This document shows, piece after piece, positions 34,200 to 45,836 of a DNA stretch of 64,000 bases. How positions within the stretch are numbered: position 1 is the stretch's first letter; each line of letters opens with the position of its first letter. The position numbers were made by a program, and so were the translations under genes. Below the pieces are notes generated by a model. That model did not search any database, had not been told where the DNA came from, and saw only the letters and a list, made by a program, of their open reading frames with translations. This DNA is from Mytilinidion resinicola (Eukaryota; Ascomycota; Dothideomycetes; Mytilinidiales; Mytilinidiaceae), in NCBI RefSeq assembly GCF_010093595.1, contig NW_022985459.1, positions 420,070 through 484,069 on the forward strand. Reading direction: 5' to 3'.

Positions 34200-34700
34200 C
34201 GCGGGGGACGTGGCGCGTCACAACACCACAACATGCATATTCACAGAGACACCAGGCAGAATTTCAAAGTCACAAGAGAGAGAAGCTTCTTCTTTGAAGA
34301 CCCAGACAAGCTGAGTAGATCAATGAAAAAGAGGTGAACAAAATGTTCGCGTCAGCCCGAGGCAGTGCAATACGAGCGACAGTGTCCCCTGACATAGGCA
34401 AGCCCAGCGGCCAGGGGACGGTTTCCAAAGACTAGGGTAATCGAGATGTCCCCGTAGGGACCTTCCAGCGATTAAACTGAAAAGAACCTGTGAAGAATGT
34501 TAGTAACGAGAGCAAGAGAGGAAGGAAGGGGGAGGAAGGAAGGGAGAGGAAAAAAGGGAGGGAACTTACAGATACTACTCTTGATCTAAGCCAAAAGGCA
34601 CTGTGGTGAACTGTCAGTGACGAGGTGGAAAGTATGGGAGGGGGAGAGGAAACTTACAAGGAGCTGAGGTTCAGGAACTGGCAGCGGACGGACAAGTTAA
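34200..34700 (-). repeat. Copy D of the dispersed core-repeat family
   Basis: Core at about 34284-34330. On the minus strand two clear introns are visible upstream: GTAAGT (about 34660) to CACTGAC...CACAG (about 34602), and GTAAGT (about 34570) to TACTAAC...CACAG (about 34496). A CCTATATTAA box lies near 34705. This is the best evidence that the family began as a spliced gene. The frame after the last intron is broken. Confidence 0.5.
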
Positions 34701-36475
34701 TATAGGTGACGGAGGACCTCGCTTAGCTGGCTTACTCATCAGCGCTAGTGAATTTAATCGACTCTTCTTAGGCAGTGTAATCATACCAGTGCACTCGGGG
34801 GCCTGTTGCCTGGAATGCAGGACCGCCGTAGCCACCATCCCGCGGGAAGAGAGATTCGGTGCCCCCCAGCGCTACGGAGAGCGTCAAAGGTCTATACACA
34901 GTATTCTAGAGCAACATCGCCGTTTTCCAAGCGCTGTATTGTTCTAATTGACGTTCTGGAAGAAGTATCTGTACTGGAGGTCTTTGCGAAGGCCGTTGGC
35001 AGAGAGCGATTGACGGCTGGCCGCAATTCACCTCCGACAGTGAGTACCTATAGTCCTAGGAGCTTTACCATGGCTAGATGGCTCAATGTAGGACGCTACG
35101 AATCCGCCTTAAATTCTCCGTGTGGACTATGGCGGTGTGAAACGAGTTGTAGCATGTTTTGTGTCTTGTACGCCGTCACGCGCCTAAGGCAGCCCTCCAC
35201 TCCCGCGACGGCATTACAACAGTCCACGGTCCTTTCATTGTCTCTAATGAGCATCACGGTATGAGAAAAATCTAATACTGTTACTCTTTCCTCTCTTATT
35301 CCTCTTCACCGTACTCCCAGCGCCTGCCTGCATTCACGCACCAGCATAGTCGAAGATGCCCCTGACCCGCCACGCACCACCCGCGACCTAAAAAAATATT
35401 TACCTGGGCCTTAGATGAGAACAAAGGCCCAGAGTCCAGTAGTCCCGATCTACTATCAGAAGATGAGCGACTATAATCAACAATCTTTTAGAACTCCTAA
35501 GCGTGACGGAACCCCCGGTCTCAATCTAGCTCACGTCATCCACTCACCCGGCGATGCATTTTACTCTATTAGTCCGTATCTACAAATAGCCAGCACGACC
35601 TTGTTCTTTCGCAAAGCATCCAAATAGAAATGTCTTCTCAACCGCAGTCTCAACCACAGGCCTTCCCTCGCTCCCTTGATCCGCGAGCGCCCGGTGCGGA
35701 ACCCACCGACCTACCTCTCAGACATGGATCTTCAGACTGGAGAAGTATCAGGCCGAAGGACAAAGAATCTTTTTGTCGATAGTTTCCTTCTCGGCAAACA
35801 CAATCAGATCGGCATGGCATCTATGGTTGATTTGTTGCGGTATCTAGGTCACTCGATCTCTGGAGCCAAAGAGGTATGGCGGAGCAAGATCATAACAGGT
35901 CAAGCAGTCGGAGCAGCTGTAGGCCTTACTCCTCCTCCTCGTTATGCTTTTAACTGCTTGGTACCGCGAAGCGCTTTCACCAATGAGCTAGACGGTTGGT
36001 ACGGCCATTGAACGGCTGTTATGTACACCTTGAGGGTGCTTTTAAGCTACGTATTATGCGAAACCCCTCAGCCTTATCAAACTCTGCTAGCCACACCCCA
36101 GAGCGTTATGGTCATGGTGTACGGAGCTCGAGAACAGGGAGTGACTGTCCATTGAATAGACTTGACTTGGCGGCTGTCACGTGATATCCAACCTCCAAAT
36201 CTTCAAATCCCGTCATCCGCTCCTACCATCCTTCCAAGCTCTTCCTCCCACACCTCCATCTCTTCCCCAAACACCAATCCGAAATCCCGAACCCAAAGCC
36301 TTTCCACCACCCGGTCGTTACAACCGCGCATTACCAAGCTGGCAGCTAACCTCCGCGTCGTCACAGCCTCCCATCCCCTCTCCTTACCCTCGCCCTCCCC
36401 CCCAAACCCCCACCGCCCTCACATCTATCCCTCCCACTCCAAACACGCACCACAGCCCCCCTCAACACCCCCACC
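34701..36475. other. Intergenic, weak frames only
   Basis: Plus-strand frames at 34806-35264 and 35676-36011 are open but lack domain or splice support. Upstream of the VOC-like gene the DNA becomes C-rich from about 36200. Confidence 0.3.
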
Positions 36476-37089
36476 ATGTCTCAACACCACCCCCCTCCCC
36501 GCGAGGCGTCTCCCGCACGCACCCCACATCCCCGCCCCCTTCGCAGCCCCCTTCCTCAACATCCTCATCGAAATCTGCATCGTCACCCCCTCCGCCACCC
36601 GCACCATGGCCGGCCTGCTCGCCCTCGGCACCGCCCCCTTCCGCGTCTCCAACTCCCCGCCCGCCTCCGTCGCGCACCAGACCATCCACGGCTTCCTCGC
36701 GCGCTTCGCACTGCGCGTGTGCTTCGTGACCCAGGGGCCGCTGACCTGGGAGATCATGGAGCCCGTCTCCGGGCCTACGCTGATGGCCGAGTTTGTGGCA
36801 GCCAGGGGGGAGGGGGTGCATCATGTTGCGTTTGATTGTGCGGGGATGATGGCGGTGGAGGAGCGGGTGGCGGAGTTTGAGCAGAGGGGGTGCGCGTGTG
36901 TGATGAGTGGGGATTGGAAGGGGGAGAGAGGGGGTGTGTAAATTTCGGGTTTTTGATGTGGAGGGCAGTGCGGCGACGGGTTTTGAGACGTATGAGTTTT
37001 CGGGGGATGTGGAGGTTTGCCCGCCCGAGGTGGGGGGGTGGGAGGGTGAGTGCCGCTGTGTGTTGAGGACGGGCGGTTGGGGGGTTTAG
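36476..37089 (+). pseudogene. VOC/glyoxalase-like protein gene, frameshifted
   Basis: One frame codes LNILIEICIVTPSATRTMAG, FVTQGPLTWEIMEPVSGPTL, then GEGVHHVAFDCAG and EERVAEFEQRG, in the order seen in fungal vicinal-oxygen-chelate (glyoxalase/dioxygenase superfamily) proteins. It stops at about 36941, but one base over the frame resumes as CKFRVFDVEGSAATGFETYE, the expected end of the fold. The break lies at a G-rich run near 36930. The start is also unclear: a good-context ATG at 36476 is in a different frame from the conserved part, implying a second shift, or an upstream exon in the C-rich leader. It is either a dead gene or one hit by homopolymer errors. Family-level chemistry is metal-dependent isomerase, lyase or dioxygenase; the substrate cannot be told. 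Confidence 0.7.
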
Positions 37090-37471
37090 GGAGGTTTAGG
37101 GATGGGTTGCTAAAGGTGATGGGCGAGTTAGGCGGCTTGAAAACGACCTGATTGGCGCCCCTTCGTCATGATCAATCGCTACCAGTGCTCCAAATCTGGA
37201 TATGAGATTCATGTATCAATGGTACGTCTCTGGACTTTCTCAGCTGAAGCAGGGCGTTCACGTCGTGATCTTCAAAATGTAATAAGATCACGGTGGATTG
37301 AAAGACTACTGAATGATTGCGGGTATCCGAAAAAACGCCCCGGCACGAAAATCGCAGATAAGGACTAGAAAAGGGCTGACAAGCGAGTGTTGTGATCGTC
37401 TTCTTGCATGAAGTTTGCGGCTAAAAGAAAAAAGAAATCACCTCTAAGATCTCAGTCAAGTTCACTGCCGC

Positions 37472-39310
37472 CTAATCAACGCCAAACAAATCTGGGCTCT
37501 TCTCGTTGAAAGAGCCGCTAGATTGCTCTCCGGCCTTTGTCTCCCCATTCTTCTCATTAGACTCCCCATCCCCCAGCTTCAAGATCGCCTCATACTCAGC
37601 GATAATACTCGCGGTGCGATAATGACCTGTTCCAAGCGCGTTGACATGGCTTTCTTTAGACCTGAGGAAGACCTTCGCTGCCTCGCCGTACCACTTCAAG
37701 TCGCGGAGGATGTACGCTTGCTGCTTGATCGTCGCCACCAAAGCCTGATGGGTATCTTGCTTGTACATCTTCTTTCGTTCCTCCAACACAAAGGTATTGA
37801 GGGTGAGCGCTTCCTCATTCTTACCTTGCAGGTTGAGGGTCGTCGCAAGACGATAGAGGCTGAGCAAATTCCACGCATGGGCGGCACCGAGCGTGGACGT
37901 GAGAAGTTTGGAGACATCCCGCTGCATCTTTTCGGATTCGGCGTACTTTTCATGCGCATGGAAGACACGCCCAAGATCGGACTTTGCCACCAAGGTCTCT
38001 GGGTGCTCAGCTCCCAGGGTGCGGACTTTGGCCTCCACGACTCGCAGTTGCAGATCTTCGGCGGTCTGGTAGTTGCCGCGTGCAATGTGGTTGACGGCGA
38101 GGTTGCGGAGGCAGTTCAGCGTACGGGAATGGCTAGTGCCGACGGTCTCTCTGGAGTCCTTGAGTGCGCGTTCGAAAACCTCATGCGCCTCCTCATATTT
38201 GGACTGCTGGTACAGAGACTCGCCCAAGCTGGTCAGTAATGCCGGCAGAGCATGGCGCTCATCGCTGTTCAAGTCAACGCTGTCCACAGCCTCGCGCAGC
38301 GTCCTCTCAGCCTCTGCAAGCTTCCCATCAGTTATGTTCCTTTGTGCGTTCAGGACATGTCCGTATCGAGACTGTGTCCAGAGAGTCGAGCTACGGTGCG
38401 GTGGAAACAGTCTGGCATTGATGTCAGCGGCTTCGGAGATGGCACGCCCTGCCAGCTCAAGTAGACCGACTTCGGTACACTCCGAAGTGAACTCGTTGAG
38501 GACGCTCACTCGCGTGAGAAGATAGTCCCGATCTTCGCCTTTGTCACATGTGATGTAGAGCATTTCCGGAACGGGAAGATCGAGGATGACGGCGTGGACA
38601 TGTGGAATCAAGGCCGGAAAGTTGCCTAAGAGGCTCGCCCTGTTAGTGTGGAAGACTTGGTGGAGTACTTCTACGGCCCGTCGGTGCCAGTACTTCGTCT
38701 CGGAGTGAGCCTCGATCCAGTTCTTGACCGCCTGCTGGACAAACTTGTTCATGGTATACTTGTCGCCGCCAGCATCTTCCGTAATGAAGCTGTATTCAAG
38801 GAGCATATCGAGACTGTCATCGGAGCTTTTCGGTCCGTTGGTAGTGATAGCCGTATTGTTTCGATGTCCAGATCGCAAATACCGGAAAGGGTTGGCACTC
38901 CTCCTTGGCTTCGGCGTCTGGACCTGAGGAGGCTGTGGTACGGGCTCTTTCGCTAGGAAACTCTTGAGCAGAATATCCGGAATAGCTTTGTTGTTGAAAA
39001 TACTCATAAAGCAAAGAAGACGGATGGCTGCGGGATTAAGGCGCTCTACCTCGATGAACGAGATTTGGATAAGAGAAACGAGGGCTTTGGTGATTTTTCT
39101 CTGGCTATCTTGCTGGTCAGACTCGAGGTCGATCATGGTTTCCTCATTACGGAGGTTTCTGAGAAACACGGAGAGGACCGGATCAGGCTTAGCTGGTCGG
39201 CCAGGCTGGGTCTGTGCAAGTTGCGCTGTTGGCAGAGGCAGATGCTCAAGTATGGCAACGAGTTCGTTCGCTTCGTCTACTGGGAAATCAAGCTGAAGTC
39301 TCTTCTTCAA
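37472..39310 (-). CDS. STAND-type TPR protein lacking its nucleotide-binding P-loop
   Basis: An uninterrupted frame of over 600 codons on the minus strand. It opens inside the end of an NB-ARC-like domain (SQAEEIRWLKKRL just upstream in frame, then AILEHLPLPTAQ), followed by the winged-helix-like region (LNPAAIRLLCFMSIFNNKAI) and about six TPR-type repeats of roughly 42 residues (GRVFHAHEKYAESEKMQRDV, NLAVNHIARGNYQTAEDLQL and others). The tail is Glu/Lys/Gly-rich. There is no ATG at the 5' end: the frame is open from about 39450, and the first in-frame ATG is at 39136. No Walker A motif was found up to 40.3 kb. A short upstream frame (39614-39432, MFSRLCFGSPSSSSS) could be an unlinked first exon. 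It is a truncated paralogue or relative of the STAND gene at 42391; possibly a relic or a decoy lacking ATPase. Confidence 0.75.
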   Translation of the reverse strand: MKKRLQLDFPVDEANELVAILEHLPLPTAQLAQTQPGRPAKPDPVLSVFLRNLRNEETMIDLESDQQDSQRKITKALVSLIQISFIEVERLNPAAIRLLCFMSIFNNKAIPDILLKSFLAKEPVPQPPQVQTPKPRRSANPFRYLRSGHRNNTAITTNGPKSSDDSLDMLLEYSFITEDAGGDKYTMNKFVQQAVKNWIEAHSETKYWHRRAVEVLHQVFHTNRASLLGNFPALIPHVHAVILDLPVPEMLYITCDKGEDRDYLLTRVSVLNEFTSECTEVGLLELAGRAISEAADINARLFPPHRSSTLWTQSRYGHVLNAQRNITDGKLAEAERTLREAVDSVDLNSDERHALPALLTSLGESLYQQSKYEEAHEVFERALKDSRETVGTSHSRTLNCLRNLAVNHIARGNYQTAEDLQLRVVEAKVRTLGAEHPETLVAKSDLGRVFHAHEKYAESEKMQRDVSKLLTSTLGAAHAWNLLSLYRLATTLNLQGKNEEALTLNTFVLEERKKMYKQDTHQALVATIKQQAYILRDLKWYGEAAKVFLRSKESHVNALGTGHYRTASIIAEYEAILKLGDGESNEKNGETKAGEQSSGSFNEKSPDLFGVD

Positions 39311-39440
39311 CCAGCGAATCTCTTCAGCTTGAGAGAGCTGGGACGTGTCATCGTCTGCCGGGTCCCTTTGAGGGCGGAAACGGAGCTTCGGGAGTGTCAG
39401 CCAAGCTCTGTCAACTCTACAAGGAAAATGCTCATACCCT

Positions 39441-40812
39441 GTCTCTAAAATCTCGTATCAAGGTCGAGATGGCACGATTGGAAGCCTGATCCTTTTCACG
39501 GCGTCGTGAAGCCAGCTCGTCCGGACCCATCATGACCCCCCGCATCACAGGCGCCTTAACCTCATGTTGAGACGAGGAAGAAGATGGAGAACCGAAACAA
39601 AGGCGACTGAACATTTTCACGAAGAAAATAAGAGAATACCGTTTGATGAGGAGGCTGAAGTTGAGAGATGGACAGAAGAAGATGGGGTTGATAGCTACGT
39701 CGCGGGGCTGATGTACAGGGTGTGGCAGCTCGTATTCTGGCCAGGAGCCCCGCTTCTGTCTGCCTGGTGCCCTCTAAGCCCAGCCCGCTCGAGATGCACT
39801 AGGTACTGAGGGTTCCATGGTTTACTTTCAGCTATTTGCCTACTTTCAATAGCGGGCGAGGCATTTTTGGAGGGCGGCATCGCAGCAAGTCAAGCGTAGC
39901 AGGCTTCAACGCGACGGCAATACCGCGTTATGCGCCATGGACGCATCTCAATAGCTTTGCCGAATCCCACCAAGACGGACTCTGGAGACACTGTGACATC
40001 TGTCGGTATGGCAACGTGTTTAGTCGTTGCTTTGGGGGATGGTAGGTTTGCGAACCGCCGAAGTCTGCTCTGCCACCGCCACCGTGCGCAAGGACTCGTA
40101 TCGCAGTATCCGCGAGGCATTTTCCTGGTGGATGGCTTAATGACAGCCAATTGAACGCGCAGGGAATCGGTTTTTGGCGAGCATTAGTATCTAAACAGTA
40201 TGGTGAAAATGCTTCTGTCCATTTCCAGGCGCTGCTCAAACGCAACCCAGAAAGAGGCGTCCACCGTTTCCCTATGAGGTTGCAACTCATGCAATCGTAA
40301 TAGATGCAGAAATACTGTCAGGTAGATACAGGGGACGATCTACAAGATGAGACTGTATCGGAGGAGAGCAGTCTATCTTGTCCTCCTAGGGTAGCTTCAG
40401 AGATGCCCATGGGGTAGAACACGTGCTAGCATTCAGAGACCAGAAGCCAAAGGCTCCCATGAACCGATGAGGTCATGCTCTGCAGTCTTCTTGTGCTATC
40501 ATTTCGCCTCCCGATTCACAGTTTCCTTCGCCTGGATAAAATGAAGCTTCCCATGGGAAAGCACAAGTATGTCACGTGACTATTCCTACGTGATCTCGAG
40601 ACATTAGGCGGGTCCTCCCATCGAATCTCGTTCAAGTTAGCTGTCATCTGGAGCTAAATGTCGTCTTGGGTAAATGAAGATGCTATTTTCGCAATTGGGA
40701 AATGAAGAATGTAGAATCAGGAGAATGCGACGAGTCAGGGGATAGGGGATGGGAGAATGTCATACAATTGTGGTATCTAAACTCTTCGATACTAGAAGGG
40801 CACCATCTCGTA
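39441..40812. other. Intergenic between truncated STAND gene and GNAT gene
   Basis: Apart from the short frame at 39432-39620 nothing is convincing. No NB-ARC P-loop is coded here, so the missing N-terminus of the truncated STAND gene is not simply upstream. Confidence 0.4.
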
Positions 40813-41650
40813 TTACTCACTGCCATCTGTAAGAGGTCGCCGAACCGATGTATTCCGGTCCTCTTCCACCTCATCTGTATCATTGGCGCGCAGAGGATCC
40901 TTGAACAAGATCCACCCGCTCCCCAGATCCGCCAACGGATTCCCCTCCCCTTCCGTACAGACCCCAACCTCCTTATCGAACCCAATCCAGATGTAAAAGC
41001 CGTACCCGGCGGCCAACGAGATCAGGCTCACGCAAACATCCTGCTTTTGTGCCTGCTCAATCCCCCATTGCACCAGCTCTTTCCCATATCCACGCCCCTG
41101 GTATTTGGGATGCACGCCCAAGACATCTAGGAAGTATGTATTGGCGCGTTCGCCCCGCCAGTGGTGCTGAAAGAACGGGAAGGAGTCGTAGAGGGGACTG
41201 GCGAGTTTGGGGTGTGGGTTCGCGGCGCGGTTGGGACTGATGAAGAGGGAGAGGCTATTATAGAGGGCCATCGCAGGTTTTATGCCTTTGCCTATGATCA
41301 GTCTGCTAGCCTAGGTGCTATTGGGGGTTGCTGAAGAGCGTGTTAGACGGACGAGGATCCCACCATGCCATCGCCGGCTGCACGCTGCCTCGGAGCTCCC
41401 ATTCCGCCACGCCAGCCACGACCTCCTGCTCCTTCCCGTCAATGTATTCTGTCGTAGTTGCCACATACCAAACGCGTGTATAGTCCCACCAATTCTCACG
41501 GGTACGTCGTAGCCAAAATTGTGCGAAGTCAGTTGGAAACTTGGCCCGGAGGGGGTGCATCAGATCGCCCCATAGCTCGTCTTCCAGGGCGACTGCGCAT
41601 ACTGCTGCTATGGCTGGGAGGTCCGCGTATCGAGCAGGACGAATCGTCAT
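40813..41650 (-). CDS. GNAT-family N-acetyltransferase (2 exons)
   Basis: Exon 1 41650-41353 and exon 2 41291-40813 join to 258 residues. The product starts MTIRPARYADLPAIAAVCAV, the usual first strand and helix of GCN5-related acetyltransferases. It continues through WWDYTRVWYVA and WELRGSVQPAMAWWDPR, then the acetyl-CoA motif A (DVLGVHPKYQGRGYGKELV, with the Q/RxxGxG/A pyrophosphate loop) and the end of the fold (AAGYGFYIWIGFDK). The 61-nt intron uses a weak GTCCGT donor, an ACTGAT branch site and an ATAG acceptor; reading through it would hit a stop. The enzyme transfers acetyl from acetyl-CoA to an amine; the substrate is unknown. It lies between the two STAND genes and points away from the complete one. 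Confidence 0.8.
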
Positions 41651-42390
41651 TTCTGGGTGCGAGAGAGGAGGGAGGAGGTAAGGACGGTGCGGGCTGTCAT
41701 AGTTGCTTGTGTTGTTAAATGCTACTGCATCGTGCTGTCACTGAACTTAAGAAGGCAAAAAGGCAAAAATAGCGAGGAGCTCGATTAGTTGATGACTGAG
41801 ATGGAGTTCCGCTAACGTCAGCTGCGAGGTTACTTCACCGTCGGGTTGGTGTGACGTTCTGTAAAGACGGACGCTCCGTCCATACAGGAAATCGTCGCGC
41901 GATGGGTGGGCAGGCGCGTGCGAGAGCGAGGTGCTTTTCTACGCAGCAGATCCATTTGTGTTCCTAGGTGATCTTGCTTGTGGTTTGTGGGAGGGTAGAT
42001 AGATGATGGAGTTGCTGACAAGAAGCCTGACAAGATCCAACATTTTCCAGACGCGATGTGCCCCATCACGAGATATTCCTACAACGACATCAACAACCAC
42101 CATCGACGGGCTCAATCCATATAAAAGAGTGTTAGACCAGGCGTCCGGCCAGCCTTTAGCAGTACCTCAATTTTGGGAAGCCGCTAATTCCACGTACGAC
42201 CTAAGCACCATCCGTCTACGATAGGATGAAGATGCATCAGCCTTGCAGGCACCTCGGCGTGAGCGCGCTGCCTGCTGGGGATCGAAGCGCTTCGCATCCA
42301 TCCTCTCTTCTCTCCTCATCCTCTCCCTTTTAACGTCCATCGCATCGTTTTCATCCATTCCGTTTCGGTTCCATTCGTTTCAGATCTCAA
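41651..42390. promoter_or_regulatory. Divergent intergenic region between GNAT and STAND genes
   Basis: A 740-bp gap with start codons facing away on both sides, so it must hold both promoters. A C/T-rich stretch at 42296-42390 directly precedes the STAND start, as in many fungal core promoters. No specific operator was recognised. Confidence 0.4.
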
Positions 42391-45300
42391 ATGGCGGATC
42401 CGCTTTCTATCACCGCCAGCGTTCTCGCGGTTGTAGGCGCAGCTGGCAAGGTTCTGGCAGGCCTGCATTACATCGCGGAACAACGAGAAGGCCCCCAGAT
42501 TTTCAAGGACCTCTACTCTCGAGTATGGAAACAACCCGTTCTAGCTACGCTACGATACTAACCGCGTTACTAAGGTCCGCAATATTGAGAGGATTCTCAC
42601 CACCATTCAAGAGCCCCTCAGAACCCTCCAGGACGAACCGGCCACCAGAACTGCCCTTGTTGGTTTGCAGCACAACATAGACCAGGTCGAGGGCGCCCTG
42701 AAAGACATAGATACCTTGATCTCTGAAGTCCGGAGTGGCGATGGAACGGGTGAGCCAAGCATATCTACCTGGAAATGGATGATGAAGCAAAGCAAGTTCA
42801 AGACGAAAGAGAAGGCTCTCCTAGACGCGGAAAGGAATCTCCAAACCTCCTTGTCGTCAGCTATCTTCTCGCAGATGTGAGTGATGACCACCGCGTAGGG
42901 CTGCAGTCAGTTCCTGCTAACAAGAAGGCCTTAGGATCTGTGAGACACCCACGCAGCTCAGCGTACAAAACGTCCGATCTCCTGCCTGGACGGTACCCTA
43001 TCGAAAAGACCCCGATTTCGTCGATCGCCCCCATATCCTATCAAGTGTAGAACATCTCCTTCTCGAGCCAGCTTCGAGGGCAGCTTTGGTCGGCCTCGGA
43101 GGCGCTGGAAAATCACAATTGGCTATTGCATACGCATACCGTGTAAGAGAGAGATCACCACACACTTCCGTATTCTGGGTTTATGCCGGAAATGCGGAGA
43201 GATTCGAGGGCGACTATCGGGAGATCGCCGAAAAGCTGAATATCAGTGGGCGCCACCGACCAGGTGCAGATATCAAGAAACTCGTATTCGATGCATTGGG
43301 CAACGAAACCTGTGGCGAGTGGCTTATGATCGTTGACAATGCGGATGACCCTACACTCTTCAAGAAAACAAACTCCGTGTCCGAGTCTCTAGCCGACTCC
43401 ATCCCTCAGAGTAGGAGTGGACGCGTGTTGGTTACATCTCGGAACAAATCAGCCGCAACCTCAATCGTGGGAAGACACCAAGATATCATCAAAGTTGAAG
43501 AGATGAGTCAAGATGAGGCGATGTCCTTCTTGAGGACAAAGCTAGCCATAACATTTAACGATGCTGACGCTTACGAGCTTCTGGAAGCCCTTGGCAATAT
43601 GCCGCTAGCACTCTCCCACGCCGCAGGCTACATCAACGAACACACCCCTCACGTGACTATTCTGGAATATACACGGATATTCAAGGGAAGCAACAGTGAC
43701 AATTTAGGTCTGCTCGAAGGCGAGCGTAATGACGATCGAAGGGACAGACATTCGTCTAACGCAATTGCCACAACATTACAAATCTCTTTCCGTCACGTTG
43801 AGAAGGCGTCTCCATTGGCTGCAGATATAATGCGTTTGATGTGTTACTTCGATCGTCAATACATACCCACCGAACTGATCCTCAATCCATTCATATCTTC
43901 CAAAGATATTTATAACGTTGATGGCGCCGCTGACCAGGCACCGGACGACGACACTGAAAGCTCTTCACAGTTCAGCCCGAGCGAAATTTCAAAATCCAGG
44001 CGTACTCTACATCAAAGATGGCAAAGCCTTAGTACCAAGATCAAAAAACGACGCCAAAAGCCTCCCATTGCGGTTGCCGGACCGCGTGCTGCGGATACAC
44101 CAAGCCAAATGTCAGGCTCTATTCCCCGACGGATCTTCCAGAACACCGAAGTGTACGATGGGCTCTCGAGTTTGGCCAGCTATTCTCTCATTTCTCCCAC
44201 TCCGGACGGACTAGCCTACAGCATGCACCGCCTCGCCCAACTAGCAGGAAGGAAATGGTCAATGTCTCTTTCGGCAAATACGCTCTGGCCTCTGAAGACC
44301 GGTATCTCTATCTTCGAATCGTTTTCACGCGCTTGGTTCAAAAATGATTACCCAAAGATGCGATCCGTTCTTCCTCATACCCAAGCGCTTTTGCGAGATA
44401 GCACTGCAGTGCTAGGTCACGCCCCAGTCCATGGCGCGGTTTCCAATCGACAATATTGGACGGTTCGTGCCGAAGTTCTACAAATTCTTGCAGAGTATCA
44501 CCGTGATTGCCATCAAATCAGAATTGCGCAGTCCGAAATCCGTGAATCCATTGAAATATACAATGCCATATACGGTCCCCACCACCCAAACGCTCTCCAC
44601 CACCCAAACGCTCTCCGGGCTCAGCTTACCCTGGGAACCATTACTGAAGAACATTCCGATGCCGCAATGAAAATCTACCATGAGATTATAGAAACACTCC
44701 ATAGATACAAAATTGATGACAAAAGGCTGGAATCCTACGTTTACAGCTCGGTGGGAGATTTTTTTTGGAATAAAAAAGAATATGAAGAAGCCAAGCAAAA
44801 TTATCAGAAGGCGAACGACATAGAAAAGGAGTCTGGTGCCCAATCTTTCATCATTGAATCTAATATTGTATCCTGTGATGAAGCGCTGGGTAACCTCGCC
44901 GAAGCGGAACGTCGTCTTAAAAACCTTCTCGCAGAGCTAGAAGTCGCCTTTCCTGGGCGGATTTTTGACTTGTTAAATAGCAAAGCCTCACTGGCGAGCA
45001 TTCTAGAAAGGCAAGGAAAATATGACCTCGCCGAGCAGCTGGGTCGCCCAACGCTTGAAAGTCTAGAAGTCATTGTGGGGCATGACCACCCCAAAACCTT
45101 GTTCTTAGAATCCAGGCTTGGAATCTGCCTCCTCAAGCTACGCCGGTACGAAGAAGCATATGCGTTTACTCAACGTTGTCTTTCAGCGAAGGAGGTCTTG
45201 TATGGGACTGCTGCTGAAAATACCTTGAACACAGTTCGGTGGCAAGGAAGGATCTCGGAAGGGCTGCAGAATCTCGCAGATGCCGAACAACAGTATTCTC

Positions 45301-45836
45301 GGGCAGCCGAGGGCTTCGAGAGCTTGTTCGGCGCAGAGCACGAAGACACTGTCTGGGCTCGCGAAGCCCTTGAACTCGTTCGGCTGAAATCAAAGGCACA
45401 AGAATCGTTGGCGGCAGAGAACTACACAGAAGCAGAGTCACTGTATGTCCGCGTAGCTGAAGGCGAGGAGGTCCAGTGGGACGAGGATGACCCTGTGACA
45501 CTTGAGACTCTCAAAGACCTGGAAGCCATACGAGAGAAGATCAAGGACCAGGAAGGCCTATCACGTCAGCCCGAAAGACTGGAAATTGAAGCGTCTATGC
45601 ACGACACCGAAGCGACTCCTAAAACCGACTCCGACTGCGATCATCCTGGCCTGACTGCTGTCGAAACAATGCAAACCCAGTCAAATTTCTCAAATGTGCC
45701 TCCGCAGAGCATACCCGGCCCGCCTCGTGAACCTTCTCCTCCACCGCAAGGCTCCGCTAGTTCACCAACATCTTCACCCGACACACCCCAACATCCCTTC
45801 AACCTCAGTTCTCTTGGTCCGGCTCTTGAGGCGTAA
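42391..45836 (+). CDS. HeLo-like/NB-ARC/TPR STAND protein (fungal NLR-like), 3 exons
   Basis: Exons 42391-42522, 42575-42876 and 42935-45836; introns of 52 and 58 nt have ACTAAC and GCTAAC branch sites. The product is about 1111 residues. Residues 1-150 start MADPLSITASVLAVVGAAGK and are helical, matching the N-terminal fungal STAND (HeLo-like) domain. The NB-ARC domain has a P-loop GLGGAGKS at about 198-205, Walker B LMIVDNADD at about 275-283, a VLVTSRN sensor-like motif, and NMPLAL of the ARC region. After a linker (about 440-560) come TPR-type repeats to about 990 (EYHRDCHQIRIAQSEIRESI, GQGKYDLAEQL-like units), then a Pro/Ser-rich tail. An 18-bp perfect duplication adds a second HHPNAL. 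Family role: signal-dependent ATPase switch in non-self recognition or programmed cell death. The ligand is unknown. Confidence 0.9.

Noticed and set aside
36425..36824. Two minus-strand open frames of about 110-120 codons across the VOC-like gene
   Set aside because: Low-complexity antisense frames; the plus strand carries the conserved VOC pattern.
37523..39448. Plus-strand frames over the TPR gene
   Set aside because: Antisense of an uninterrupted 600-codon TPR frame.
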